Positions 36,101-48,100 of a stretch of 64,000 bases of DNA are shown in pieces. A model generated the notes under the pieces. It did not search any database. It was not told where the DNA came from and worked only from the letters and a program-made list of their open reading frames with translations. The position numbers were made by a program, and so were the translations under genes. Source of the stretch: Halocaridina rubra (taxonomy: Eukaryota; Arthropoda; Malacostraca; Decapoda; Atyidae); NCBI GenBank assembly GCA_037179515.1, contig JAXCGZ010015126.1, forward strand, positions 124,001 through 188,000. Direction: 5' to 3'. The first letter of the stretch is position 1. Each line of letters begins with the position of its first letter.

Positions 36101-39100
36101 AGATGATGGGAAGAGAGAGCATAATGATGCCTCGCCCACAGTTCGGAAGAGGGGGAGACCAGTTGCTTCTGGTAAGAAGGCAAAATCATGTTTCCCTGAT
36201 AGTAAGTCTCTTGATACTGATGAAGTTACTGCGTCATATGATGATGAAGTAAATGGTTCTGAAGTAGAAGTGACTGATGTCGATTGCGTTAAATCTGAGA
36301 ATGAAGAAAACAGAGATACGAATAAAAGAGACGTTTGTGCATTTGAAGAGGAAAAGAAGGAAAACTGTGAGGATAACGAAGATAAAATTTCTCTAGACAA
36401 TGATGATGATAATGACTTAGCACACCCTCTTCCTAACATTGAAAAAAGAGAAGAAAATGGAGAGGAAGCACAGTCTCTTCCTAACACTGAAGAAAGAGCA
36501 GAAGAAAATGGAAATGAAAAACACTCTGAAAAGAGTGTTGAAGAAGAAAATGGTGAAAAATTGAACGACAGCAAGAATGTGCATTCCAAGAATGATGAAA
36601 ACTCCGTTGTAAATGAAACGCTGATATCTCCTGTGAGTAAAAGTATGACTCGGACTTCACCTGAAAGCAATATTACCAAATCAACTTACAGTAACAAAAA
36701 GACAGACTATGACCAAGATACTACCCTGGATGGATCCCTCAAGAAATGTGGACGACCCAAGGGATCTTCAAAACGTCATCTCACTTATGAAGAGGAAAAT
36801 AAGCCCAAGAGAAAGAAGGGACGACCCCCGGGCTCTAAAAATATTATCAAGGGAAGCAAGCAAAATAACCTCAACCATTCTTTGTAAGTAAATTAACAAA
36901 ATTTTTCAGTTTGTATGATTTCTTAGATATGTATTACTGCTGTATTTATCTAAATTATGGACTATTTCATGTTGATTTGCTTCAGTTCTATGGAAATGGC
37001 CTTGATCATGATGTATCGTATTAGTGTTAATTTATTGTTTTTATGTGTTACCATTAATCCCCTTTCGAATAGAGATGGACACAGACAGGTTGGAGCTGGG
37101 AAACGAGAGCTAGATGCACTTTGTATTGCCCCGTTGTGGGCTCAAACACGTATGTAGTTCCTTGATATTGTCTTGTTTTCTTCAGGGGCTCTGTAACTTC
37201 CGATGAAGAAAGTACATGTTGGATGAGTAACGACGACACGTCTTCCAAAACAAAAACTTCCATCGAGAAGACAAGATCTTTACTGGGCCTCTTTTCCTGT
37301 AATCCATCAGCTGATGATAATCCTAATCTTAAAAAGGTTTCAGACTGTAATAAAGGGAATATTGCAAAGTATTTCTTTTCTGGCAAGACAGAGAACAGAA
37401 CTACATCCTCTAAATCTGCAGATATTGCAGAGTCTTCATCTGAGACTACAGAATTACTACATAGGCAAGAAGATAGGGAATTAGAAGATAATGGCGAAGG
37501 TAAACAGAACGAAGGCACGAAAGACAGAGAATACGAGAATGAATTTGATAATGTCAATAAAACTAGTAAAAAGACGGACGTCAGACAAAAGGAGAATGCA
37601 AGTGTAGAGGGAAACAAAGAAGAAAAGGTTATGAAAGAAAACGAAGAAGATGAGGATATAGAAGAAAACAAAGTAAAAAATAATTTAGAAGAAAACAAAG
37701 AAGAAGAGGCAGTTAAGAGTAAGACCGACATAGTCCAGTCTAAGGGCATACTAGACAGCTCTTTAAGTGATATGGATGTGAGTCACTGTGAATCTGAAGT
37801 CAACACTAGTCAGGCATTAACACCTGGCAGTTCTAGTGATGCCAATGACTCCTCTTTAGGGTCATGCACCAAAACACCAACCTCTGGAGGATCCAAAACT
37901 AAGCTGTTCGTTAAACCCAAAAAGCTAACACCAAAACAGAGAGAAAAGGAGGCAGCAAGGAAGTTGAAAATGGAAGAAAGGTCCAAGCAGAAAGAAGCTA
38001 AGGAAAAGCTGTTGCAGGAAAAAATAGCTGAAAAGGAAAAACTGAAGAAACAAAAGGAAGAGGAGAAGAAACAGAAGGATGAAGAAAAACAAAAGCTAAA
38101 AGAAGAGAAGGAGAAAGCTAAAGAAGAAATGAAGAAGAAGAAACAGGAAGAACTAGAGTAAGTGAATTCCTTATTCCCTATATGTAGTAAATGCCAACTA
38201 AAAGAGATAGGGGTATTCCTCTGATAGGGATATGGTTAGGTAGAGTATAATGCAGTCTTGCTGCCTTCCTTTCACTGGCATTCTTACTAATTTCTTTGGG
38301 GTATGGCATCATGTAAGAAAGATAGTGTTAATCTTGTTAATTCCAGTCATTGAATGAATAAATGAAAGGCTTATTAGAGAACAGATTATTATGTTATTCC
38401 CTATTAGTGGAAGGAGCTTCAAGAGAAATTGGGATGAGGTAAACAATTTATCCCCCTTCTTTAAATGTTATTTGTCACAAAACTGATAGAGATTGTGTTA
38501 GTAATTGAATGAATATTTAAAACTTGTATAAGGGAAGTGAGATTAGCATGATATTCCTAGCTTGTAATGGGGCTGAGGGAATTAGATTTACCATCACTTG
38601 AAGCTAGAAGAATGAGGGGGGGATGTAGTGATGGATTTTAAATCTCTTCATGGTCATGACGGAGTGGATAGGGATGGATATTTTGTTAATCTTGTTATAG
38701 AACTAATAGCAAATATGATCATAGGTCAGGTGTGCTGACATGGCTAAATTATTGTAATGTTTGTTTATGTTTTTTTAAAGTAATTACTATTTGTCTTTTC
38801 TAGAGCCAAAAAACTGAAGAAAGAAGAGGAACAGCAGAGAAAAGAGGAAGAGAGAATGAAAAAGGAAGACGAGAAACAGAAGAAGGATGAAGAACAGCAG
38901 AGGATGGAGGAAGAGAAACGTAAACAGAGAGATGTATTGAAAATGAAGTTTGCCAGCTTCTTCGTTTCCAAAAAGAAGGAGACAGATGACGACTTGAAGG
39001 AATACGATGGACCTTTTCAAGAGTTTCAGGTATTATTAGCTTCTTCTGTCAGGGGTCCCCACAGCAAATCAAATGTCTCCTAATCACCCTATCTCTGCTT

Positions 39101-42100
39101 TCTCTGTTGCACACCACACCTTTATGTCCTACCTCACCGCATCCATAATCTTCCTCATTGACCTATCTTTCCCCCTCCTGCTTGGCATTTCCATCCTCAT
39201 CATCTCTTTCCAAATATAGCCCTCATCCCTCCTTATCATATGCCCAAATCATCTCCGTATCACCATTTGCTGCAGCTGAACAAAACAGGGGAGGGACAGA
39301 ATGTTACTATGCATACCCTGCCCATCATAGTCCCTTCAATCAGCTGTTCAGGGAGAATTGGAGCTCTTACCCTCATTACTTTTATCTATTTCAATTGGCT
39401 GTTCTCTCCTTTGCTGCAATGAATTTTGCAATATGTACGGTTTTTACCTCAGTGATCAGAGAAAAAATTCCAACTCTGCGTCTCTGTTTTGGGAAGCCAA
39501 TAAAAAAGAAATTCAGTCTTGTCCATTTACCCTGTGGGTGGCCCAAACAGGATGATGGAAGGTAATTGTGGCAGCCCTTTATCCACAAGGAACTAAGAGT
39601 AGTGATCGAGGCATATTAGCATATGGTGAATGTGTGCTTTGACTCGGCCAGTCCCTTTTCAAGGAGCATTTTGACCATTACATATGTACCTGTATGTATA
39701 TTTTTCCTCAGTGGTGAGAGAAAATATTCCTACTTTGCATCTTTGTGTCCCAGAAGCCATAGGAGAATTCCATACTTGTATCCTTTTGGCACAGATGTTT
39801 TGAGCACTTGACTCTGAAAGAGGCACCCATATTCGATCCCACTGCTGGGTATCTAACTTTCGACTCCTCATATCTAAGCTGCCTTCATCAACCCCATAGT
39901 GGGGATTAATTGGGACTTGAGATGCATGCAACAAAACAAAATCCTTTTGCCTTCAAGGAAGCAAATAAAGAGGATAACGCTCTTGGTGGAATAGAATTCC
40001 ACCAAGAATGATCATGTATCTTGGTCATCAGAGGAGTTAGCATGAAGGAATTAGGAGCAAGTAGTCTCTCCGCTAAATTTTGCTTGCCTTGGAACCTAAG
40101 AAAACAAGATGTAACATACTTTTTGTTAAAGATATACTAACTCTGGTATTTCATTGAGTGTAGTTATCTGCTTGATAAGGCATTCAGTATTTAATTATTT
40201 TAGCTATTCATTAAATGGGATTCTCAGTTGGTCATCGTGGTAAAGTGATAACGCTCGCGACTTTCAGTCGTCTGGGCTAGGGCCTGTTTCCTGCCACGGT
40301 GTGAGATTAGAAAGGGCATTTACATAGGGTGATGGTTGCACCTGCCAAAACCAAAGTCCTTTGCATAAAGGCACTGTCCTATCCCTTAGTAGTAAAGGGA
40401 GTCCGAGATATATAACCAATCACAGTGTAATGGGATATTCAAGTGAATCATTTTGAAATATATTTTGTCTTGATAACAGATAAAGGATGACATGCAGCTG
40501 GCACCCATCGTGCGACAAAAATTAACGGATGATCAGTACTTTGAGCTAAACGAATACCTATCGGGGAAACAGGAGGATCCTTTCAAAACGTACCTGCATA
40601 ATATGAAAAGTGAGACGTATGTCGTCCGCAAGTCCGAGCGAACGTTTCCCATGAAGAAGATGGTGGTTGATGACGATGATGACATTGAAATCATTGGTGA
40701 GTTCATATCGGTGAGATTCTTGTTGGATTTGTATTCTTTTCAATTCTCTGTTTTCTATTTTATTCTTGATGTGTTGCCATAGCCTTTGGGCCACTAAAAG
40801 GGATTGCGGACTGGTAACAATCCCTTCCAATCTTAATTATTCTTTGCTTGTCAGAGTGCATTTGGTAGAAGAGACAGTGGATGGAATATGATTTGTTATA
40901 AGTGTGGTGTTTGCCATATTGTGTCACAATTAATTCTCATTTGAGTAGGTGTGAACATAGATTGGAGCTGGGGATTTAAAGCTGGATGCCATTCCTAACA
41001 TCCCCACAATAGACTCGATCTGAGTCATGCGCTTTAACCACTGCTTCACCGTGATCCAAAACCCTGACAGATGTCAGTAAGCAAAATCAAGCCTTGATGA
41101 TGGGGAGAGGGTAAACCTGAGAATTTTAAAGCATGGCACCGGATGTTAGTATTGGCAATGACATGACACTCACTTGACCTTGTTCATTGTGTATGGCATG
41201 CAGTAATGCGACTGTTAGCAATTATTTGTGTACTGATGGAAGCTTTATTTTTTCATGCATTTTATTCCTTTGCTGTAAGTGCCCAGTGGTTTTTCCTTTT
41301 CTCCCTTCATGCAGTTCTTGTTGTTTTTGTTCCAAGAACAGCCCTGAGTCTCCTAGGAAGGCACTATTTATGCTAGAATTTTCGTCTACTGACCCTGTTT
41401 TGAGAATGTAATGAATAAAAAAAACGGTTACAGTTGCAAACGCTAATTTAGTTTAACAGTATAAAACGTCTTGTGAACTGTATATTTACCACAGCTCTGT
41501 GCTCTTGTTAGCTCTCAGTAAACAAAAAGAAAATAAATTAGTGAGCCCAGGAGATATGTGGATCTTGTAAAGAACAGAAACTCCAGGGTGGTCTAGGGCT
41601 GTCCTTATTTGCAATGAAAGTCACTTAACCTTACCTAACAATTTATGGGGTTATTTAACTTTCCATGGTATTCTGGGGGTTAATCATCTTTAAAAGATCC
41701 AAATTTGCTTCTACAGAGGTAATGTTTACAGATGAGGAAGAAGAAGAGGATGTTGGAGGTGTTATTCCCGACCCTGCAGTCGTTCAGAGGAATAGTAAGT
41801 TTCTCAGAGCCAAGCTTTTGTCCTTCTGTGAGAATCAAAGACCAGCTTATTGGGGAACTTGGTCTAAAAAGAGCACTTCAGTCTCAGCTAGAAGACCTTT
41901 TGCCAAGGATGTAAGTAACCATGTAGGTTTTATTTTCAAGTCATACCCTCATGAAAGTGCCAGTGAAATATGTGAATATATTATGAAACTCCTTACACTG
42001 TATGTATGCAGTATCGTATTTTGGGATATCGTTTTGTTATCTCTGAGGGAGAGAGGATTCCATACCTTTTTTTCCCAGGGTGTCATGAGAACCAGCTAAA

Positions 42101-45100
42101 AGGGCTAGGGAAAGCTATGCAAAGGACTGACAATCCCAGCTTCCCTGAATTTTTTATATTCTTGGCGCAAAACAAGTAACTTAAGAGGCAAGGGTGGAAA
42201 GGGTATCCCTTGGGACCTCCAGTCTTTTATTACATTTGTGGCCACCGTCTTGGTTTCTTTAAGGTATGGCATTATTTTGAGAACATATACAATGGCTGCC
42301 ATCCCCCTTGTAATGGATCGGCTAAGTCAAAGTGCACGTTCACCAGAATCTAATATACCTTGATCTATCTTCTCACCTCCTTGAGGATAAAGGGCAGCCA
42401 CAGTTTCCCCCTGCCACCACCCTGCTTGGGTCATCCACATGGTAAGAGGACAAGAATCACTTTGAGAATATGTTTAATGCTTACTTTTTAGGAAATCTTT
42501 GACTACGATTACGACAGTGATGACGACTGGGAGGAAGAGGAAGCGGGAGAGAGCCTTAGTGATTCAGAAGGCGACGACAAGGATGAGAAGGAAGATGAGG
42601 GAGATCAGTACGAGGTTGATAATGATTTCTTTGTTCCTCACGGGTATTTGTCCGATGATGAGGGGAGATCCGATCAAGAAGAGGACAATGATGATGAAAC
42701 ATCTAAGGAGAAGGAAGTAAGTTGTGTGGTTGTTCGTAAGACTCGGTGTTCTAAAGTCTGTATTCCTCTGGTACGCATTATAACTGAAATGACTTTTCAA
42801 GGCCCTTTCTTGTATGCTTTTTAACTGAAGGGACTTTTACAGCCTTTTCTGATACACAATTTCACTGAATGGACTCTTTTAATCCTTTTTTGGTACAAAA
42901 CTTCACTGAAGGAACTTTTGTTGTTGTTTTTTTTTTAGTTTTTCTGGTAAGTAACCACTGAGGGGATTATAAAAAAAACCTTTTTTTTAATAACTTCACT
43001 GAAGAGACGTTTTTAAAACCATTTCTTGGAACATAATTTTACTGGGGGGACTTAAAAGTTATGTAGTACACAGTTTCACTGAAGGGACTTTTATAAAACC
43101 TTTTATGGTTCCTAGTTTAATTGGAGGGATTTTTATAAAACTCTTGGCCCCAATTTAAATGAAGGGACTTTTTTAAAACCTTTTGTGGACCCTAGTATCA
43201 CTGAATGAACTTTAAAAAACCTTTCTTGGTACCTAGTTTTGACAGAGGGGACTTTTATAAAATGTTTTGTGATGCCTAGTGTCACTGAAAGTTTTAAATC
43301 TTTACCCTCTCTCTTATTATTTCCCAGAACATACCATAGATGTTGTTTATTCCTGTTCGTTATGGCACACAGATTAAATTTATTTAGATGAAACCGTTTA
43401 CCAGAAAATAAACAAGAGGTGTGCCCACAATTTATGCAAAAGGAACCTTGAAAGATTGTATTTTATAACTCATAAACTGTATGTTAATCACAGTGCCCCT
43501 AACATAAAATACTATGGCCTCTAACAATAAAATACAATGGCCCCTAACTTGATAAAATGCAGTGGCCTCTAACTTAGTAAAATATAATGCCCTCTAGCAT
43601 GATAAGTTACAATGGCCCCTAATAATAAAATGCAGTGGCCCCTAGCATAATAAAATACAATGGTCTCTAACTTAATAAAATGCAGTGACCTCTAACGTAA
43701 TAAGATACAACGGTTCTTATCATAATTAAATGCAATAGCCCCTAACTTACTAAATACAGTGTCCCCTAACACAATAAAACGTATTTCAGCAGAGTGGACG
43801 TAGCAAGAACACAGAGCACTTGAAGAAAAAGCAAGCCGAATTTGAAGAGGAAATGAAGAAGAAAACCAAAGAATTGAAGCCTCGGGTCATTGGGTGCTTG
43901 TGGATGGGTGATGAGAATAATAATCCAGGTAAGTAAATGGTTTTCAATCTTCTCTTTCCTTTTTTATCTTCCTCACCTAGTTGCTTTCTCTTGCTGGAAT
44001 CATCTGCTTCATAGGCCTCGACTTTTTCCATCTGGGCTTGTTGCTTGGCTTATGATTATAATAATAATGGCAATAGAAATCCACAGTAAAATTTGTTTTA
44101 TAATTAATTACATAAAATTTGAACCTCCTTGTTAAAGAATTACACTTCTACCAGTATAAGCCAGCTAAAAGGAATGAGGATAGTGATGAAAAGGGCTTAC
44201 TGTCCAATATTCCCTGTATCATTTATATTCTCTGGTTTAGCTCGCGACTAACGCAGGTTTGATCGCTCTGCTGGTCATTAGGAAGGGCATCCAGCCTTAA
44301 TCCTCATTTATAACTCCGTGTGTGTCAACCTCATTCGACTGGGAACCAATTGTGACACATATGGAGTTGCAACAAACTTGCCACAAAATAACTGGCTGAG
44401 GAGGCATGGATAGATAAGTTGGGAACCAATTGTGACACATGGGGTTGCAACAAACTTGCCACAAAATAACTGGCTAAGGAGGCATAGATAGATAAGCTAT
44501 GTTGATATCTTGCCACTTCTAGTCTTTTAGTACAGTTGTGTTTGTATTCCCCAACCTCAGTATCATGAATTGGGATCTTGTAAAGAGTAACCCCCAAGAA
44601 CATAAAATAAACTTGTAAATTGTTGAGGTGACATTGGGCATTAATATAAGATAACATAATAGTTTATGGGGTTATATAATATTCTAAGGGTCACTCATCT
44701 TTACTAGATCCATAAACTGCAGTGGGTCTCTGTTGTGTTTATGTAAACATGTAATTAGAGGTGCAGAAACCACTACTTTGTCCTCCATTATAAAGAAATG
44801 TACGTGGAGTGTCGTGACTTGATACATGGGAAGGGATAGTAAGAGATGTGTAACTTTAGTGACACCTCATAAATTGTTATTTGCAGCGTATAACCAACTG
44901 ATGAAGATCTTAGGACCTCACAGAGCTGTTCCTCTCTGCTCAGAGCTCCCCGTCCGGACGAGATATAACCGTGACAGAGCGAGCGAGAACAAGGACGTGC
45001 AGCTCGAAGACGAACATTCTGCAGACACTAAAATAACCACTAACAGCAAACTTTTTGTGAAGATTTTCCCTGAAGAAGGTAGGTATACAGACTAAAATAA

Positions 45101-48100
45101 CCACTAATAGCAAACTTTTCGTGAAGAAGGTAGTTAAATAGACACTAAAAGAACCACTAATAGCAAACATTTTGTGAAGATTTACCCTAAAGAAGGTAGT
45201 TAAATAGGGGAACTCCCAGTCTTTTTCTATGTGTACTTATTTAGTTTAATTTGAAGAGACTAAAATAACTATATGTATAGTATATTTATCTTTAATTTTC
45301 TTGTTTTGAATTGTTAATTTATTCTCAGCTCTTTTAATTGAGCTAGAGGTTGTAATCTATAGAATATATGTTATGCGGGCATGCATTTCGTGCTTGCATG
45401 TGCGTGTATGTGCGAATCTGAACACATGTCTTAGGTATACCTATTCTCTAGTTTGGTTTGCATTCAGAAAGAGATCCTTATTTCCATAAGTTTCCTTTGG
45501 TAAATACTCCTTGTATGGAAGTGGCAGAGATGAGAATGGTGAGATGGATGTTGGGTTTGACTTGTAGGGATAGGATCAGGAACAAGAGAATTAGAGGGAC
45601 AGCCAAGGTGACACAAGTGGGAAATAAGATGCATGAGAGAAGGCTTCAGTGGTATGGACATTGTATGAGGAGAGATGAAGATTGGATTGGTAGAAGAATG
45701 ATGGCGCTACAGGTGGAGGGAATGAGAGGGAGAGGGAGACCATGAAGAAGATGGGATGAATGTATACGGGACGCTTTGAGAGAAATGGACCTCAGTGGAG
45801 AGGAAGCATTGGACGAGAGAGTGGAAAAGGCTGATAAGAAACCGCGACCTCATATAGATATGGGGAAAGCGAGAGAAGAAGTTTTATTGTATTATATAAA
45901 GGATGTATAATTCTTTTTTCCTCCATCAGCCATTCCTGCCTTGATCAAACTTCTTCACGGAAACCGACAGAGCAAGAGCAAACTGGCTCGGGAATTTTCT
46001 GACTACTGGCGTAAACTAACTGGCGGAGAACTCGACGAGAGCCAAATCAATGCCACGCCCGTCCCAACCCCAACAGGAAGTAAGAAGGAATTTAAAGTAT
46101 AAATTTCTCCCTGTGGACTTAATCAGATAATGAAAAATGGACTTGAGTTCCATATGTTTTTTAATACATCTTATGACAAGCAGAGTTGGAAATTGTGTCT
46201 GATAAATTATTTTCTCGCAGGTAGCATGTTCATATCCAAACGCAAAGTTGACCACAAAATTCAGGAGATTGGGGTGTGGAAACGACACCTTGACACTTCA
46301 AAGTCTCGTCATACTATGTGCTGGTGAGTATTACTGTTTTTTTTTTTTCTTTTTTTTTCACAGGATTGTATATTTTCGTATGGTAATACTTTTTTTTCTT
46401 TTTTATTATACATAAGTTTTGGCTTCTTTAATATGAGCAGGCAGAGTAGAAGATGCCATAGTTTTCTTTGAGTGTGACAGTGATGGACAGGATAAAGAAT
46501 TAATATATTAGAAGAACAGTGCAGATAGGTCAGTCAGGGGACTTGTTGAGAGAGGCAAGATTAAGATGGTTTAGTTATGTCGTAAGGATGTTGATTATGG
46601 AACTCCCATGCAGGAGTGGGAGAGGTATGTCCCAAAGAAGGTTTATGGATGCAGTGTTGGAGAACACAAGGGTGTGTGGTGTGACAGAGGAGGACGTGAG
46701 GAGTAAGGTGATATGAAAACAATTTATCTGCCCTAGTTACCCTTGATGGGAGAAGCCGAAAACTGTCATAAATATGAGCAGTGTGTATTTCTTATGCTTA
46801 TGGCCACAAGGAGGTCTATTTTAATTTCTTTAAGGGTGTAACTTCTGTTCATCAGCCACTCCTCTATTTACTATCTTAGATAGTAGGGTATTCATGGAGT
46901 ATAAGCCAAGGTTTAACTAATTAATCCATTTGGAGTACAAGATAATCAACTTTTTTAATGTCGACCAATCATTTTCAGTGTGGGTTATTTACGTATATTT
47001 CCTGGTTTCTTCATAATTTTATGATGTTTTATACATTACTATTACTCCCCACTTGAATGAGGGTGGTCACAAGCAGGATGGATCTGGGGAATTAAGGCTA
47101 AGGCTGGATGCCGTTCCTACACCCTGTGGTGGGCATGGACATAAGGTCCCCTCCCTGTCTCCTCAATATTTTGACATTTTGTGTGTCTGTATTAATCTCT
47201 GTTCAAATGGAGGTGGACACAGACAATTTGGAGCTGTGGAATCAAGGATGAAGGCCCTTCCTAATGCCTTTGAGTGTTCTAACCATCTGCACTACCACTA
47301 TTCCCTCTTTTTTTTTTTTAAAGTTTTATATGGCACTATTAGTCCCTGTAAAGAGGTGCTACAGATGGATTGAAGCAGGGGAGTTAAGGCTGGATAACCT
47401 TCCTACCGCCCCTTGGGAGTCCCCGCCTTTATTCATAATACTTGGCTTGATATTTTCTAATGTATGATACATTTACGATTCTTTAAATCGTTTGACCCTG
47501 TGTTAATGCAGAGGTCCAATACTTAACATTTTGACCTACATTTTACATGGTATAAATTTCAAATATCACTGAAAGTTCGTAGAAGTAAGACAATGAAAAT
47601 CAAGTAGAGTAAAAAGCAAATTAAAGATCTTTGTCTTGCAACGAATGCATTGTACGCTGCACAAATGACAACACTTCATACTAAATGTATTTAACACTCG
47701 TTTATTAAAGACTTAGTAGTCATTCATCAAAATGTAGCTGTGTAAGTTGGACATACAATACTGGTTTTTTTCATTGCAGGTGTCGTTTGAAGCTGTAATG
47801 TTTTCCCTTTTGATAAAGTAAATTGAAAAATAACTATTATTTAGAAATATAGTTATTTTCCAATTTACTTTTTCAAAGGGGGAATTGGAAAATAACTATA
47901 TTTGCATTATATATTTATAATTTTATTTTATCCAGTAAAACGCTTGTAGTTTGAGCATTGAAGAAATGAATACGTCTATTGCTATTAGGTACTAATATTA
48001 CAGAATGGGTTTTAAGTTTGATTTCGTCATAAGTTCTTGTTGAATATTAGTATGACAGGCTACCTGTTAACCTTGATGCAATTATGCCTTCATTAGTTCA

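Noticed and set aside
36098..36679. Antisense ORF of 193 codons across CHAF1A exon 3 (and 231 codons at 37054-37749)
   Set aside because: Ser/Phe/Leu-rich shadows of Glu/Lys/Asp codons; the plus-strand frame is conserved CHAF1A.
39158..39565. 135-codon plus-strand ORF in CHAF1A intron 5
   Set aside because: It crosses dispersed repeats shared with LONP1 intron 2 and with S3; no conserved protein.
43490..43789. CRISPR-like array
   Set aside because: Eukaryotic intron, units touch without spacers and are diverged; it is a minisatellite.
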